From positions 75,375-139,374 of the forward strand of contig VXAI01000378.1 in assembly GCA_013399305.1 (NCBI GenBank): a stretch of DNA of 64,000 nt. The letters are read 5' to 3'. This DNA is from Rostratula benghalensis. Its lineage: Eukaryota; Chordata; Aves; Charadriiformes; Rostratulidae. Positions 12,201-26,900 of this stretch are shown here, one piece after another. The stretch's first letter is position 1. Each line of letters begins with the position of its first letter. Made by a program: the position numbers and the translations under genes. The notes under the pieces were generated by a model. That model ran no database searches. It saw only the letters and a program-made list of their open reading frames with translations, and was not told the DNA's origin.

Positions 12201-13605
12201 TCTGCCAAATGCAACGTCAATAAAAGACTAATAAGATGGGTTCAGATTTCACCATTTCTTAGCGCGTATAATAAATGCTGGGGCCAGCCTGGACCCTGCC
12301 TTTGTGCAAATTTAACTACTTTGAATTTAGTTGACACCGGTAACATGAAGTTGATGCAAAGCTTTAGCTTGCATCTGTTCACCAAAACGCTGCTAGCAGA
12401 ATAATTTATTTTCCTGTGTGAATGAACTTCACGCACAATCAGGATTTTACAGCAGTATAATTGCATTCATATAGTAGTGCTTCTTTGGATTTATTATATT
12501 AATTTTAGAACAGTGGTAAAATGGAATTCAGTATTCACAAGTTTGACACCCATTAAATTACCATTTTTACTTACATTTTATTTTCTCCTCACATTTTTGC
12601 CCAACCTACTTTATTATTGTGTAACTGTCTGAACTAAATTTGTATTTAAATTTTTTTTGTCCCTTTGACTTGATATGAACCTCCTTCTTGATCTGAATGA
12701 AGGACAGCCAAAAGAGAGTGATGAAGATGTGTCCTACTTACCTAATGAACACTTTTTAAGGGAAACTGTTCCGCTTTACTTGCTAAACCTGTTTACATTT
12801 TTTGATTGCCCCGGTAATAAAGTGTTTCATATTGAGAACAGAAGGTACCTTTTCCTCTGAAGTGCTCAGAGGTGCCTTCTTCAGCCAGAATCTCCACTCC
12901 CATCCCCTGCATCAGGTGCAGGTTAACCCTGGCAGGACTTGGGTGATGCTCCCTTCCCTTCCCCCTGGCAGTGGCTGCTCCTTCCACTGCCAGCTTGCCA
13001 CTGAGCATCGTGTCCATCTGGCAGCCATCCCTGCAACCTCCGGAAGCTCCACGGCTCCATTTGCTCATTCCAGCTGGGCTCCAAGGCACCATCCCCACCA
13101 GTGTGTTTGCCGTGCTTGCACCCGTGTGTGGTCTATGATGCTGGATACAGCAGGTTGTTCAGCTCCTTCCCTAGTTAAGGTGTCTTTGCTTTCACTTGGG
13201 GTGGGGCTGTGGCCAGTACAGTCCAAAGTGGTCCTCACACTGCTTGTCAAGGGTTTGCTGTAGAGAGTTTCTAGAGAACTTCACTAATTTTCTGAGGGTA
13301 AAATACAGTGACATCAGTGCTGTTCAGCTTTACTTGTAAGTGAGTTCCCTACCCATTCCTCTTCCCAGTCTTTCACTTGGCATTCAATGGTCAATAAACT
13401 TCCTAGGAAGTTTTCTCTTCAGAGGCAGCAAGTTTCTGCAGCAAGGGTCTGTTGTCCCTCTTGAGCCCACTGGCCTACTCCAGCATCTGAGGGTGCTGTA
13501 TCAGGTACAATAGTGCCAGAAAAACATTGTAAAGTGTGTGTCTTACCAAAGTGTCTTTCATTTCTTGTTCCTCATTCACTCTATCACTTTCCCCAGCGGG
13601 CTTCA
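9293..13605. other. Unique intronic sequence, nothing recognised
   Basis: No interspersed repeat or coding similarity is recognised. Base composition varies, with a more GC-rich part at about 12850-13260. That part has overlapping open frames on both strands but no known domain. Confidence 0.55.
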
Positions 13606-13607
13606 GA

Positions 13608-14082
13608 CAGTCACAGAGTCACAGGATGGCTGAATTTGGAAAAGACCTCTGGAGTCATCTAGATTAACCCCCTTGCTCAAACAGGGACACCTAGAGCTGG
13701 CTGCCAGCACCATGTCTAGCTGGCTTCTGAATACCTCCAAAGATGGACACCCCACAAGCTCTCTGAGCACCCACAGTATTAGCCGGTCTCACAGTGAAAA
13801 AGTGTTTCCTAATGTTCAGAAGCAACCTCCTGAGTTTCAGTGTGTGCCCATTGCCTCTGGTCCTGTCCCTGGACACCACTGAGCAGAGCCTGGGTCTGTC
13901 CTCTTTGCACTCTTCCTTCCTTCAGGTATTTATGCACATTGATAAGATCCCCTTTGAGCCTTCTTTTGTCCAGGCTTAGCAGTCATAGCTCTCTCAGCTT
14001 CTCCTCATAGGAGACGTGCTCCAGTCCCTTCATCATCTCTGTGGCCCCTTGCTGGACACTCTCCAGTATGCCCATGGCTTTC
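13608..14082 (-). mobile_element. CR1 LINE fragment (antisense)
   Basis: Read on the minus strand this is a CR1 3' region. The plus strand shows the antisense landmarks: GTCACAGGATGGCTGAATTTGG, the gacctctggagtcatctag stretch, CTCCTCATAGGAGACGTGCTCCAG and GCTGGACACTCTCCAG. It is 5'-truncated and old, judging from scattered differences. Confidence 0.85.
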
Positions 14083-17000
14083 TTCTATTGGCACCTATGG
14101 CATTGTCTTTCATATGACTGATATAGATTAGAGGTCCTCTCTGCTACTTGTCAGAGGTCTTTAAGCATATTAAAACTGTCAACTTCTTTTTAATTTTCTT
14201 GAAAAATGTTAAGGTCTATTAAAAAAAAAAAAAAACAAACAGGTGTTCACCACTCCAGTTTATTTATTAATACTATTTTGAAAAAAATTCTGATGTCCCT
14301 TCATGCTCTCTGCATCACCTTTTCCAATACAATTCTCGTTTCCAACAGAGTGATTTGATCTTTGCTTTAAGATAATTTTTCATCTGTTGCTTATTTGGCT
14401 TTATTTCTTCTTGACCAGGTTTCACAGCTTCAGATTCTGTGTTGGCAGTTTCTTGGCCAGTTTTCCTTTCCTGTTGACCAGATACAATCTCTGCCAGTAT
14501 GGAAGCTAAGTCCTCTATCGCTGGCCAAGCAAGAATCAATCATGCTGAAGCTTGCTAATATAAATCTACACAACACAAATGTAATCCTCTTGGGAATTAT
14601 CAGCCACCCTAGCATAAACTTTGTCACATTTTATGGATGCTTATGAATACTAATTAATTATTCTATCTCACTTGGATGCGTGTTTGTAAATAGACAGATA
14701 ATAAAAATAGCAAGACAAGAGGTACAAAATGGCTTCAGTCTGACAGCTATATACTTATATATATTTGAGAATACTGCTCCTGCCCGTGCTTCTCAGGACA
14801 GGTCGCTGTTCGTCTCCATACGCATGTGGACCTACTTTCCAGCTATTCCAGTTTCACATCTATATTGCAGAATTGCTGTAAAGCCACAGGCAGGTCGAAC
14901 CCCATTGTCCTCTAGACCATTCAGGCTTAGCACAAACGCACGATCTAGCGATGAGAGCTTTCACTCAGCCAATTCTGCGTGCCCAGAAGTTCAGCTCAGC
15001 TTTTTCATCCTGAACAATGGGGAAGCAAGGGGGATAGCCTCATATTTTATCCTCTGTTTTGCCTACATAGTCTTTGTCCACCAGCACTAAAGGTAAACCT
15101 CTTGCATGTAATAGCTTTCTAAAAGCCTTTCTCCTGTAGACAAGGAAACGATGAGTTAGTCACTGCTTGTGGTTATCCTAATCTGTTCTTCAAATGAAAA
15201 TGCCTTTTCTACCATCAATATAACTCATTCTGACCCTTCTCTCTGTGTCTTCCCACACCATGGCACGCTCTCTGTGCTGAATACAGGGCAAAATTCACAA
15301 GATTTGTTTTTCTGTTCTCCTGTCTCCCAAGGATCAGCTCCTCCCTTCAAGTGTTGCTTGCACTTTTTTCACTGCTCCTAGTCAAACAAGTTATTGAAAT
15401 GTTTTTGTTTGTTTTTTGCTGTTTCCCTCCCTCGCCTTCAGTCGATGTTTGTAAAGCATTTAACACTACACCAGGCGGGTTAATTTACTGCACTAGTAAA
15501 ACAGGCTATTTGGAGTGTCTTGCAACACTGACATGTTTTCAGCTTGAAAATCAGATGTCTCCATCCCAAAGGAAAGAATTCTTGCCAAAGCTTTGTTTAT
15601 ATCGATGCCAGGTGCAATCTGGCCCAACAGTGGTAATGACATATGAACACTAAACAGTTTGTAAAAAGCATGCTTCAAAATGAAATCTGAATCCTATATA
15701 TAAAGACCCAGGTAAGAGTCTTACTAGGAATTTGCCTGGTGTAGGAAAGTATTTCTTTGTAGAAACATTAATTTGGCTTCTGGGCTCCCTTTAGTGTTAT
15801 TAGTGGCTTCTGATTTCAATTTTTTCATTACAGATTGTTTTTCTTTTGCTTCTGGTAGAGTTTTCAAAGCCACAGGTTTATTGTGTAGAAATATTTTAAC
15901 AAAAATTACTGTAATTACTGTATTTAATACTTTATTTTGTACATGGCTCTTGCATGTGTGATTAACAAAAGAGATCTTTCCTTTTTTTGCCTCTCTAGAG
16001 AGCAATCCTGATTTGGTGGAAATTAGAAATACTGAGATGCAATGCATACTGCTGCACCTCTTGAAAGGAAATTGCCAGAACTGAATTGCATCCTTTTCTT
16101 TTTATACAAGTTCAAAATAAGCTTTCAACCCTTAAGGAAAATTTTTTTTTGTTACTGCTGGCTACACAGAGGGAAAAAAAAAAATATGTTAAACTTGTAT
16201 GAGAGTCTTGAACTTTAGATTAAGCAACTCCCTGCCCATAACATAAAAGCATCAGAAATCCTGGTAGGCTGCAACTTGTGTATGGTTGTCTGAGCTCTGT
16301 GATGGTCACATCCTCAGTGTAGCTTTACCAACTTACGGTCAGATAAAGCTGTGGAAAACAAGAGTGGGTTGACACATTAAGGGGTTTTAAAACAGTGCTC
16401 CAATTTTGTTTGCAAAACTGTAACAAACTGACACTCCCACTAAATAAGTGGCTGTTTCTGTGAAGACCTGGCCCTTAAAAATTGATGGCATTCAGATAGC
16501 GATCAAATTCTTATCTCTTCAGAGGGGCAACATTAAAAGCAAGCCCCCATTGCTGTTGTTGAGTATGTGTACTGCAGTAAGGAAGGTGCTTAGTGTGAAC
16601 TACGTATCATACTGGCACAGAGCAAGTCATTTGTCCGTAGACTAAACCAAACAAAAGCCGGGATAACAACAGCAATGAGAGACTGTTTGACAGAAAGCTA
16701 TTCATGTGCGCAACCCATTACCTCACCGCATACCTAAAAGTGAGCCAGTGACTTGGGGTTTTGTCTTAGGGAGAAATCCAAAGGAAATTTTCAGGATGCC
16801 TTTCCCATGTGTTTGAAGTAAAAATGATGAGATCAGTATGCCTTTAAAATGAGAGATAAACCACTTAATACTTTAGCTCAAACTTCAGAAATCATGATTC
16901 TTGAATCAGTGCCTCAGCAGAAAAGGAAAGACTCAGATTTGCAGATGGCAAGTTGCTTGCTGCAATCTGAAAGGGTCTATACTATAATGGCAAAAAATAT

Positions 17001-18900
17001 GACTATATACACTTTCTTCCTCTGTCCATCTGCCACTGTTATAGTCTAGTGTGGGGGTGATTTTATTTAAATTTGGACTGTTTGCAGGCTGATTTCTCAT
17101 TTCTGCAATCATTAGCTTTGTCACAAAAACAGTAAATAGATTTAAAAAAAAACCAAAAACCCAACCAACTGCTGCCTTGGTGCTGTATGACTTAAGTAGT
17201 GAAATCATTGCAATAGGCGCCCACTGAAGAAATCTACATACATCTGCTGCTGGTCTGCATGGTACCTCATCCAGTGACTGTCTATGTACATCTATATATG
17301 GAGGGTCTGGGAATCTTTACAATGTTTGTAAGTATTTTCTGAAACAGAAGATGCAGAACAGTGGTAATGACCAGACCTACCGAGAATAAGAGAGAAATGC
17401 ATTAATAGTAGAAAATGAGTAATGCAAATGGGTATTTAATTTATTAATATCTAAAGGTCATAGGAAGATTCATCTTGTTTTACTCACTTATTATTCACCT
17501 TCATCTAGGAAAATTATACACTAGCTTGCCACGGTTCTCCCCCCCTCCCCCCCCCTCCATTTTGTAAGGAAAAATGTCATGGGACAGATGTATGTACTTA
17601 TCAACACACAGAGACATTGAAAAGCTGTCAGGAACCATGACTGCAAACATCAGATCTTTCACCTTTCCCCTTGCTCAAGACTTGCCAAGAGTAGGACTTG
17701 TAGATGGATTATTACTTATTTTTGGAGAGGGACTGGATTTGTCTAGAAGAAGCTTTTGTACTTTCTGCCATCAGACCCTCGTCCTTGCAGGGACCACTTG
17801 GTGAACGTGCCTTCTTGGAACCGTGGTCCTCAGGCTGTTCTCCTGTGCTATCCTCATGCCTTTGGTCTCCCAGCAGCACTGATGCACCTAGGACTTGTCC
17901 CCACTGCTCTGAAGAGTCACCTCCCCGTACACCCTGCTCCCCGGAAGGAAAGCTGGCAGCTGCAGGGAACAGGAGCAGCTGGCTAAAGCTGCCAGCTCTG
18001 CCAGGCTGACAGCAAAGGAATTGCAGCAAATAATGGAAATGGGCTCTTCAACATGTTTTTGAAATGGCCTGTGAGGATACAGGACACATACAGTGATTTT
18101 AGATCTTGTAGGTCATTAGCTCAGGGGCTCTGAAAAATTGTATTCTAAGGACAGACTTTTCAGGGGTTCACTTTAGATAGCTTATTCCATGAAAATGAGA
18201 AAATATCAAACTAAAATTATTGGAGAATGATGATTCCCCCCTCTTTTGCACTGTGGAAGGAGTGTCAGTGTGCAAGCTGGAAACTCAAGCCCATCGAGAG
18301 AATAAAGATTTTGCACCTGTGTTTTGTGCAAGCTGGAAAAAAATGAGGCAGCTGCCAATAAGGTTTCATCCTGCTTGGAGTCTCACAGCAACTCCACCAG
18401 TGAATGGAGAAGGCAAGTTTATCTCACTGCTTGGTGGCACCTTGCAAGGTATAAACCTGGATATAAGTCTAAATACTGGGCCACGTTATACATTTTTGGA
18501 GTTTTTTCTTCTTTTTCCTTTAAAATTTCAAAGGAACTTTGATTTTGTTATAGCTTGCATTCAATATTTGTCCTCCATTGATATCATTATTGATACAATA
18601 CAGCATACGTGATGTTCTAAAGTCAGTGAAAACAGTGTTGAAGAGCATTATTTGCTGTGGATCTGAAAATACATGAACATTAGTGTATTTCTTTAACTGA
18701 AGAAAGTTAACAGACAGGGGATATTTTGTTGCATGGTTCTGAAATGCGGATCTTTGTTTGAAGTTGATGTAAAAAATAAATGGGTTTTAAGCTATGTAAG
18801 ATTTAAACCATCTAGCATCTTTGTCACGTATTCCGTGTCAAGTGGGTACAGACTGCAGCGAGGAGGCTTTTCACATTCACTTCTACCAGTAGTAACCCAA
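14083..18900. other. Intronic sequence with homopolymer tracts, no gene recognised
   Basis: The stretch contains an A15 run near 14221 and C-rich runs at about 17538-17560. No interspersed repeat or recognisable protein is seen. The open frames at 14680-15090 and 17704-18029 show no known domain. Confidence 0.55.
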
Positions 18901-18929
18901 GATGCAGGGGGGTTGTGAAGAACAAGGGT

Positions 18930-19320
18930 CGTATTTATAATCTGGAATGCTGCAAAATGTATCTCTTCAAGTTTTCAGCTGAACTGAGATATTTATCTTT
19001 ACAAGATCTAATTAGACCTAATTTCCATAGCATATCGATTATTTTCCTCATTAGAGTAGCTAATGCCATGTTCAGATATCATGGCAATCAAGCTTGCGAT
19101 TTCTGGAAAAACTGGTTAGAAGGCTTAGTATTAAGTGTGTTTCCAACTGTGAAATTTATCCTTCCGAGCAATGCCTCCCAGTTTACTCACTTTGTTCCAG
19201 GATTCTCCGCAGCATATGGCCACTGGAACCCATTAAATAACACAAAGTAAGACAAAGTCAGCGATGAGTCAAAAATAGCTGCACTAGTGAATCGCCTTTC
19301 AAAATTCTGTCTCTAACAAG
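18930..19320. promoter_or_regulatory. Candidate conserved non-coding element
   Basis: This repeat-free stretch has clustered homeodomain-like words (GATCTAATTAGACCTAATTTCC, CATATCGATTATT, CCTCATTAGAGTAGC) and an AP-1-like GATGAGTCAAAAATAGC. It has the texture of conserved non-coding DNA, inferred without alignment. Confidence 0.3.
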
Positions 19321-19727
19321 AAAAATAATGAAGAATAAGACATGCAATTAGAAGAAATTAAGATCAATTTTCAAGCCGGGTTGGCTACGTGGTGGTTTCA
19401 AAATCCACGTCAGGCACCTCAAAGAAAAGCAGTCTGATTGAACACCTGCAGCTCTTGGCAACGCACTCAGGCTTACAAGACAGCCAGGCAATTCTGGTAC
19501 ACAAAGTCTCTACCTCTCAGCTTTATTTTCCCTGTTACCTAAAAGTCCTAAAACACCAGGTCCTAATCGCTAGGTTTGACATGTTACTTTCTCCTTCTAA
19601 GGAAGATACCCAGTGTTTCCAGTGTGTGGCCATATGTGTGCCACATACTTGTTGGACAAGTCCCATTTGCTCAGCAGGAGAGTGAAGGCACTTTTTTTAG
19701 TGCAGGAGCTTGTCACCAAGTATTAGG

Positions 19728-19754
19728 CCAAATATATTGTCACAATATATTTGG
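19728..19754. repeat. 27-base perfect palindrome (13-base arms, 1-base centre)
   Basis: The arm CCAAATATATTGT (19728-19740) is separated by one C from its exact reverse complement (19742-19754). The flanking bases do not extend the symmetry. Confidence 0.95.
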
Positions 19755-22700
19755 ATTCCTTGCATCCAGACTGAGCCACCTAAAAGGCATCTGCTCTAAG
19801 CATTTCTTTTCTAGGGTTTTTTGTATAGGTTTTTGGGGTTTTTTTTTACAGAGGTTGGTATGTCTGGAAGGAGATTAATCTCTTCCTAGATGAGCTGCCT
19901 AAGACATAGAGATGATTTGTTCTTTGGAGGCATGTAGTTCCTTTGGCTGAATATGCAGGGAGCCTCAGCAGCTACTTGACACGAAGAGCCTTCTTCCTAA
20001 AAAACTGCGAGAGGCAAGATGAGCCTCACCTCAGTGTTTCTGGGGCCGGCAGCTCCTGTCCCAGAGGAGACACGCAATGCTTTGCTAATCTGAAAGGTTT
20101 AACTATAGACCTTCGCTGCTCTAAGTATATCACAGTGACAGTGGATCTTCAGGAGGAGCTCAATGTATGGTTACAACCACACACTGCGTGGCTAAGAGCA
20201 GGGAGATGCCTTCCTTCACGGCTATACCTTAACCAAACACTGTTTATCTCCTCTCATTTAAAATACACCCTGTGCTCTGAATGAGTGTATCTCAAATGAC
20301 GCATAGGAAATATGCAAGTTTCTGAATAAACTGAATTTTTTATTTGATGCATTTTGAAGCTTTGTAGTTATTATTCTTTCGTTACTTATCCAGGAGTATC
20401 CAACTCCTTTCATTTGCAAGCAAAAAGATACTTTGTCTGGCCATCCCAACGGTATAGTAAAAGAAATTATCCCAAGAAATAAACAACTGTGCTCTTCTCA
20501 CCTGTGTTATGAACAACAAAAACTTATCTAAAGTCCAGAGACTGTGCATACTGTGTCCTTCCCCTTATACCTAAGCGTATCTATGGATTTAATGGGCATA
20601 TTCAGGTATAACGCAGATAGGAATCTGGCCACGTTACTCCTAATTGATTTAAAATTACATGGATGGTAACGGTGCCAGAAGACAATTTAGTTTGCTCTCT
20701 TTCATACTGAGCTGAAGTTGTTTGGTTTTCTTAAAAGAAATAAAACTGATAATTGTCACTACAGTAAGTAAATATGTCTGAATACACGCAGAAAGCAGAT
20801 CTATTGGGTAAGAAGGTTACAGAATCTCATTTTGTGGTCCATCTGCTCCCTCTTTGCTTCCCAAGCCAACAGACACTAATCTGGGATGAAGAAACTGACA
20901 GGACATGGGGGAGGAGTAGATGGTCACGATTCCGACTCGTTTCAGCTTTTTGATATATGTGCTCATGCCATTGTGATATAATTGAATGAAAATAATGCAC
21001 TAGAGTCAGGAGGACAATTCAAACAATTATGTATTACAGCAGCATTTTATTGTTCAAGACTTTCTCATCATTTCAGTGCAATTTGTATATTTTGCCTCTA
21101 AGCCCTGAACACTCAGAATTAATGTTCCAGGGTAAAAAGGTGCATGGCTGGAAAAGATTGTTAAGCAGATAATAAGCTGAAATAAATGGTAAAATAATCA
21201 GATCGAGCTAAGAAAACTGTCCAGAGTACTCCCGCTGGATCATTTTTTTTTATTCCAATTTCTATCTGTGCTGATGGTCTTGAAGAAAATGCAAACAGCA
21301 CACCAATAAAAATTTTCTAGCAACCCCAACGTAAAAAGGAAACCGTCCAAAAAGCAGTTCAAGAGGATGAGAACTAAATACCAAAGAGCTAAGGGTAAAA
21401 ACAAAGTGCAAAGCCACGGCCCTGTCAGTGAGAGAGACAAAGCAGAAGGGGCAGTGTGGCTAAGCAGGGACAGCAAAGGAGGAAGGGATGTGCTGTGTGA
21501 CAGTGCAGTAGTAAAAAAGACAGCCAATGGAGCTGTATTGTGTCACCTCCATCTCTGTGCAGCTCTGCCACAACAGAACTGCCAGCCTTCAGTTATTTTC
21601 AATTCTGTGCACTTTGTCATCAGAAAGACCACACTAAGTAGAAACGTTTGTACAGAAACAGGAAGGAGCAAGGTAAAAAATGAGAGATGAAAAGAGATAA
21701 ATGCATATTGTTTGGCTTATCTGTGATTAAGATGCAAGGCACATACAAATAATTTAGGCATGTTATCACTCCACTGAAAGTAGTAAGCTCTTGAACAGTA
21801 AAAGAAGTATTGTTAGCATTTGAGATAAGTACCATGAAGAAGTTACAAAAAATAAAGTTATTATCAGCCAGAAAGTGTGTCTCATAGTTAGATCACCTAA
21901 TCCAAAATTTTCAAATAATTTTGAGCACACGATTTGAACACTGACACAGTGTAAGGTCCCTCTGCCAGGGGAAGGGTAACTGGAAGGGTAACTTCAGCCC
22001 AGATTAGAGGCTGTGGATGTGCATAAAAATGACTGAACTTCTCTCAGCTAACCATGGACTTTTCATATGCCCCTTTTCATGCCCTTTCCAAGGTCAGAGC
22101 TCCAAAGCTATGGGTTCTGGTTGTCTCTTGGATGTGGCTGCTCTCCCTCATGGGAAGGTCCATGAAGATTCGCGAAGAAGCCAGCTTAAGTTAAACCTTT
22201 CCCTGCCCACTGCAAAACACCTGAAATGACTCAGTTGTTCCCTCGACCCCACAGCCCAAGTCAGCCACACCGAAGAGTAGCACAGTGCTGCCAACCCCCA
22301 GCGTCAGGGCTGAGCCGGTGGCCTCGGTCAAACACGATGGAGACCGTGCACCGACAGCGGTATTCCCAGGGAACACCGTCACTTGGTCAAGGCACTGAAT
22401 GTGCTTGGGTTGTGAGAGCAGCAGCCACACAGGGACAACCAGGGGGAGCTCAGGAAACCGCCATGCGCATGCCATGTGGATACTTTAGGACACCTAAGCA
22501 GTAGACAATCAAGGGAAAGGTCTGAGCTAAACCTAAAAGGTGGTTAAGGGACATGACAGAAATCCAAGGTCAGCACTACAATGCCAGCATCTAGACAACG
22601 ACACAACTGCAAATGCAACAGGAGGTTCCCTAGAGAAGCAGTCATCCTTTGACAGTTCTTTCCAGAAGAGGTTAATGACCACACCACAGACGGAGAAAAG

Positions 22701-23342
22701 TTAACTGGAGGGAACCTCCCAAGATATTCAGAACTCGGCCTGACTTCCCTATCAACCAGAGTGGATGCAATGTTTGGAGGCCCTTTGTTTTAGCCCTTTC
22801 TAGGCATCTTGAGAAGTACTAGTTACCAAAAGCATAACTTTCTACAGCTCTGTTCCCTCATACACAGTTACATACGCAAACCTACACTGCTGTCTCAGTC
22901 TTGCAGACTCCCAAACAGCCTGGCCCTGGCACAAGGTCTAAAGTTACCTTCCTAAACTCTTGATGGACCTTTCTCCTTATGGGCTTGCCCTTCCTTGGAT
23001 TAATGGTCATGAATCACATGGTTATTGATTTGTGAGAGCCAAGAATTTCATCCAGCAAAGCCCATACATAATTACAGATCATCCGCTGAACTTCATCTAA
23101 TGCATTAGGATTTGTAAAAAATCGAAACTGAACTTGAGATAACAAAAGGGATTCCCAGCACAGCAAGCTTTTCCAGAGAAACATGCACAGATCCCTGCTT
23201 TTATCGTTTAATGCACTACAGGCATAGGATGCAATAACAGAATAAAGGTATGCTTGGCATGAGTGAAGATGCACATACATCAGTCTATGTAGAGCATCTG
23301 TCCCATGCTCCAATTCGTGTGGTACCTTCAAATTATCAAAGT
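19755..23342. other. Unique intronic sequence, nothing recognised
   Basis: No repeat family or gene is recognised. Short frames at 21240-21527 and 22191-22504 have no known domains. A minus-strand frame at 23014-23331 also has no recognised family. Confidence 0.55.
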
Positions 23343-23970
23343 GATCATAGAATGTTTAGAATTGGAAGGGACCTTAAAGATCATCGAGTTCCAATCTCCC
23401 TGCCATGGGCAGGGACATCAGCCACTAGACCAGGTTGCTCAGACCGGCCTTGAACACTTCCAGGGATAAGGCATCAACAACTTCTCTGAGCAGTCTGTTC
23501 CAGTGTCTCACCGCCCTCATAATAAAGAATTTCTTCTTAATGTCTAATCTAAATATCCCCTCTTGGAGTTTAAGTCCATTACTCCTCGTCCTATAACAAC
23601 GCTCCCTAATAAAGAGTACCATTCCACCTTTCCCATAGCCACCCTTTGAGTACTAAAGGCCACAATAAAGTCTCCCTGGAGCCTTCTCCAGGCTGAACAA
23701 TGCCAACTCTCTCAGCCTGTCTTCATAGGAGAGATTCTCCAGCCGCCTGATAATCTTTGTTGCCCTCTTCCGGACCCACTCCTACAGGTCCATGCTCTTC
23801 TTATGTTGGGAGCTCCAAAGCTTGACACCTTGACACAGTACTCCAGGTGGGGTCTCACCAGAACAGAGTAGAGGGGCAGAATCACTTCCCTCAGCCATGT
23901 TTCTTTTGATACAGCCCTGGAAGCCCTGGATGCAATTGGCTTTCTGGGCTGCAAGTGCACATTGCCATCT
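23343..23970 (-). mobile_element. CR1 LINE fragment (antisense)
   Basis: The plus strand starts with the CR1 3' end in reverse complement (ATCATAGAATGTTTAGAATTGG, then AGGGACCTTAAAGATCATCG). It runs through landmarks CTGTTCCAGTGTCTCACC, CTCAGCCTGTCTTCATAGGAG and GTACTCCAGGTGGGGTCTCACC. At about 630 bases it is one of the longer copies here and lies in CR1 orientation minus. Confidence 0.95.
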
Positions 23971-26900
23971 CATCAAAAGTCAATCTGAGCTCCCTTTGCT
24001 TACTCTTTTGTCCTTTGGAAGCTGGTCTTGATCCATTCATCTTCCTCTGTCAAAATTTTTCTTTTTCCACGAGTGTGATGAAAGAAACTTCCCCCTTCTA
24101 GCCTTCTACTTACAATGGATCAGAGATCCCTGGAATAAGAATCAGTGTCATTGCTTTTAAGTCCTTGATTTGACTCTTTAATGAATATACTCTGATGCTT
24201 TTTGGACTGATGTTAATTTCCACACTATCAAGAGGGAAAAGAATGCATTGTGTGAAACAGAACTGCTTTTTGATTTGTTTGGAATGTGCCACTTGATAAT
24301 TTTTCTTGTTTGAAGCATTTTGGCATCTGCAGCTAAAGCCAGACAACTCAAGGACACAGCTGGTCCTACAGGCTCTAGAGAAAGCCTGGGAACAAAACCA
24401 GGGCTGCAGTGGTGAGAGAAGACTCAATAGAGTGAATGTGCAAAATCATACTTGGCAGAGAATGCCACCATGAGCGTGGAGCACAGCCAGGGTTCAGTGG
24501 GTGACTCAGTGGAAAACATATGGGCCTTTGTCCAGGACATGATTAGCAGAGGTCAGCTAATGAGTAATAGAGGAACAACACTTTCTCCTTCTGAAAATCC
24601 CATGTCCTTTAGATCCCACCTCTTCATGCAGCTGGAAAGCCCAATGCAAGCAAAGACTGCTTTGACAACACACATGTCCATCCCCTGTGGGAAGTGAGGG
24701 CCAAGACCTTTGTTGGTTTTCACTTTGCGGACCTGAATGTTTGGTAGCGCAGGAGAGAAAACTGGGCTGTCTCCAGCTTCTAGGTGGCCTGGCAGTGCTT
24801 TTGTTTCCTCTTTTCAAGGGGGTTCATCAGCCATGAATGTGGTCCTCATGCTGGAGCTCTTGCTTCACTGCTGAACCCTCACTGTCCTGCTGTTGGACCT
24901 CATGTCCTCACCCTCTCCTGCAGGACAGACACTGGAGTGCTCTGTAAACCCAGTTCCACCTGAGGGCTTTCCCTGAACACGGCCTGGATGTCACAAGAGA
25001 TGACACTCTGAGCCTGGAGACTTCAAGCACAGCCCTGATCCTACTTGTAGGGTCATTGTCACCCCCCAGTAAGTACACGCTTCTGCAGCTGTGAGCTGCT
25101 GAAAAGCAAACATCATCTTGAAAAAGGCAGAGAGTTTCTCTGGGGGGTTATCTGACATGATGGCCAGTGCCCCACACTGCAGGGGGTGGCCAAGCCAAAC
25201 ACAATGGGGCAAGGGATGCCGTGCACCAGACCTGTGCCCCACTGGCAAAAACACTGTCCCACATGCCCTGCCCTGCTCAGTGGAGGTACCTGATCTGAAG
25301 CCACATCCGCTGACTCAGCAGTGCTGGCCTGGGACCCATTGGTTTGAGCAGGAGTTGGCTATGGAGTAGTGAGACCTGACAGACATTGTGCAGAAGGAAT
25401 TAAACCTTTATTGTTCACTGATCCTTGATTTGCTGCAAATTCCTTTCTAAGGAAGGAAAAAAAACCCCACATATCTTGTGCTAGACCAAAGATTTGAAAG
25501 ATCATTAAGTGCTTCAATGCTTATAGGGACTTAAAGACTAAACAAACCCCAAACCTCTAGGAAAACTCAAATTTTACTTCTCTGCATGTCCATCTTGGGA
25601 CCTGCACTTTGATACAGCCAATCATCAGAATGAAGTGTTAGTTGATTTCTCTTAACTTGTGACTCTCCCTTTTCTTTCACTGCCACACAGCCACTTGTTA
25701 CTTCGTACCTTTGGTTCAAGTCCAGGTATCTACTCTGAGAACAGGATGTGTGACTTCCAAAACCCAGGCAAGTCAAAGCTCCAGAAAGATTTACTGCTGA
25801 TGGTAAAACTACCAGATGCAGTGACTTCTCTACATGGAAGCAATGCCAGCCAAAATAACATGGGTGGGTAGGTAGAAGGAGCTCAGTAATCCATCCTGAC
25901 TGGGCAGATTTGGAAAAAACTGCTGCCAATCATACATGTAAGAGAAACTACTAGTTGTAAAATTCACCTTGAAGGCAGTTATAAACAGAAGTAACATGAA
26001 AACATGGATGTTCAGAATAATGAAGTAGCAGCAATGACAATTTTGATTGTTTCATAAAGAAAAACAAGTAAAAAATTTCTTTTCTGCAGATAGATCAAAA
26101 TATACAATCTGTAAAGGAGAACTGAAATAACACTATATGCTTTAGGTCTAACATGTTTAGCAATAGCCTAATTCAAGAGATTTAAACGGAGCTTTACACA
26201 AGCACCAGAGGAGAACCCACCCCCCTTGGTTGCATTCTCCCATGGGGGCTAGTGCTGTCCTCTGCCTAGCCCTGGTCCCACCCTTCCCACCAAAATAACG
26301 TTTGCTTACTAATGGCTCTTTCTCCAAAAGGTGTAAATGGGCCCTTGTTTGAGCTCGTCACAGATTCAGCTTTACCCTTTTATCTTCAGTAATTTGGAGG
26401 GGTTTTTTTTCCCTGCAGATAGTTTCTGTGTTCCACTTGCTGCTATTCGCTAGAGAAAGTCTCTTGGGCTTTTTGCCCTTTGTATTTCCTCTCTTCTTTC
26501 ATGTGGAGAAGACTGCCAACGTGGGATTTGCAAACTGCTGCCAATATGGGATTTGTGCTGCTGCGGCTGCCAATCTTTAATTTAGCATATGTATAAAGCT
26601 AATTTTTGGACACGATGCTAGTGCCTGGCATCTCTGCAGGAGTCAGCCAGGTTGTAATGTTTGTATTGTACTGCACTATAAAAAACAATAAAAAGAAAAT
26701 ATAAAGGAAAAAGCCTCTTATCTCTAGCTTTATAGCTACAGATATGGTCTAAATACTTGTATTCTCTCTCTGCATCTAAAATTCCCTTCCTCCTTTCTGT
26801 GCCGTAGTCCTTTCTTTTAGATTTGCAGTTTGTGTTGCCTGCATAGGAGCCAATGATAGGCTCCTGCTCCCCACTGAGCATATCGTCGTATTAAAATGTA

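Noticed and set aside
23014..23331. Minus-strand 105-codon frame that reads somewhat protein-like
   Set aside because: No family recognised and no exon-like splice sites checked out; kept as non-coding.
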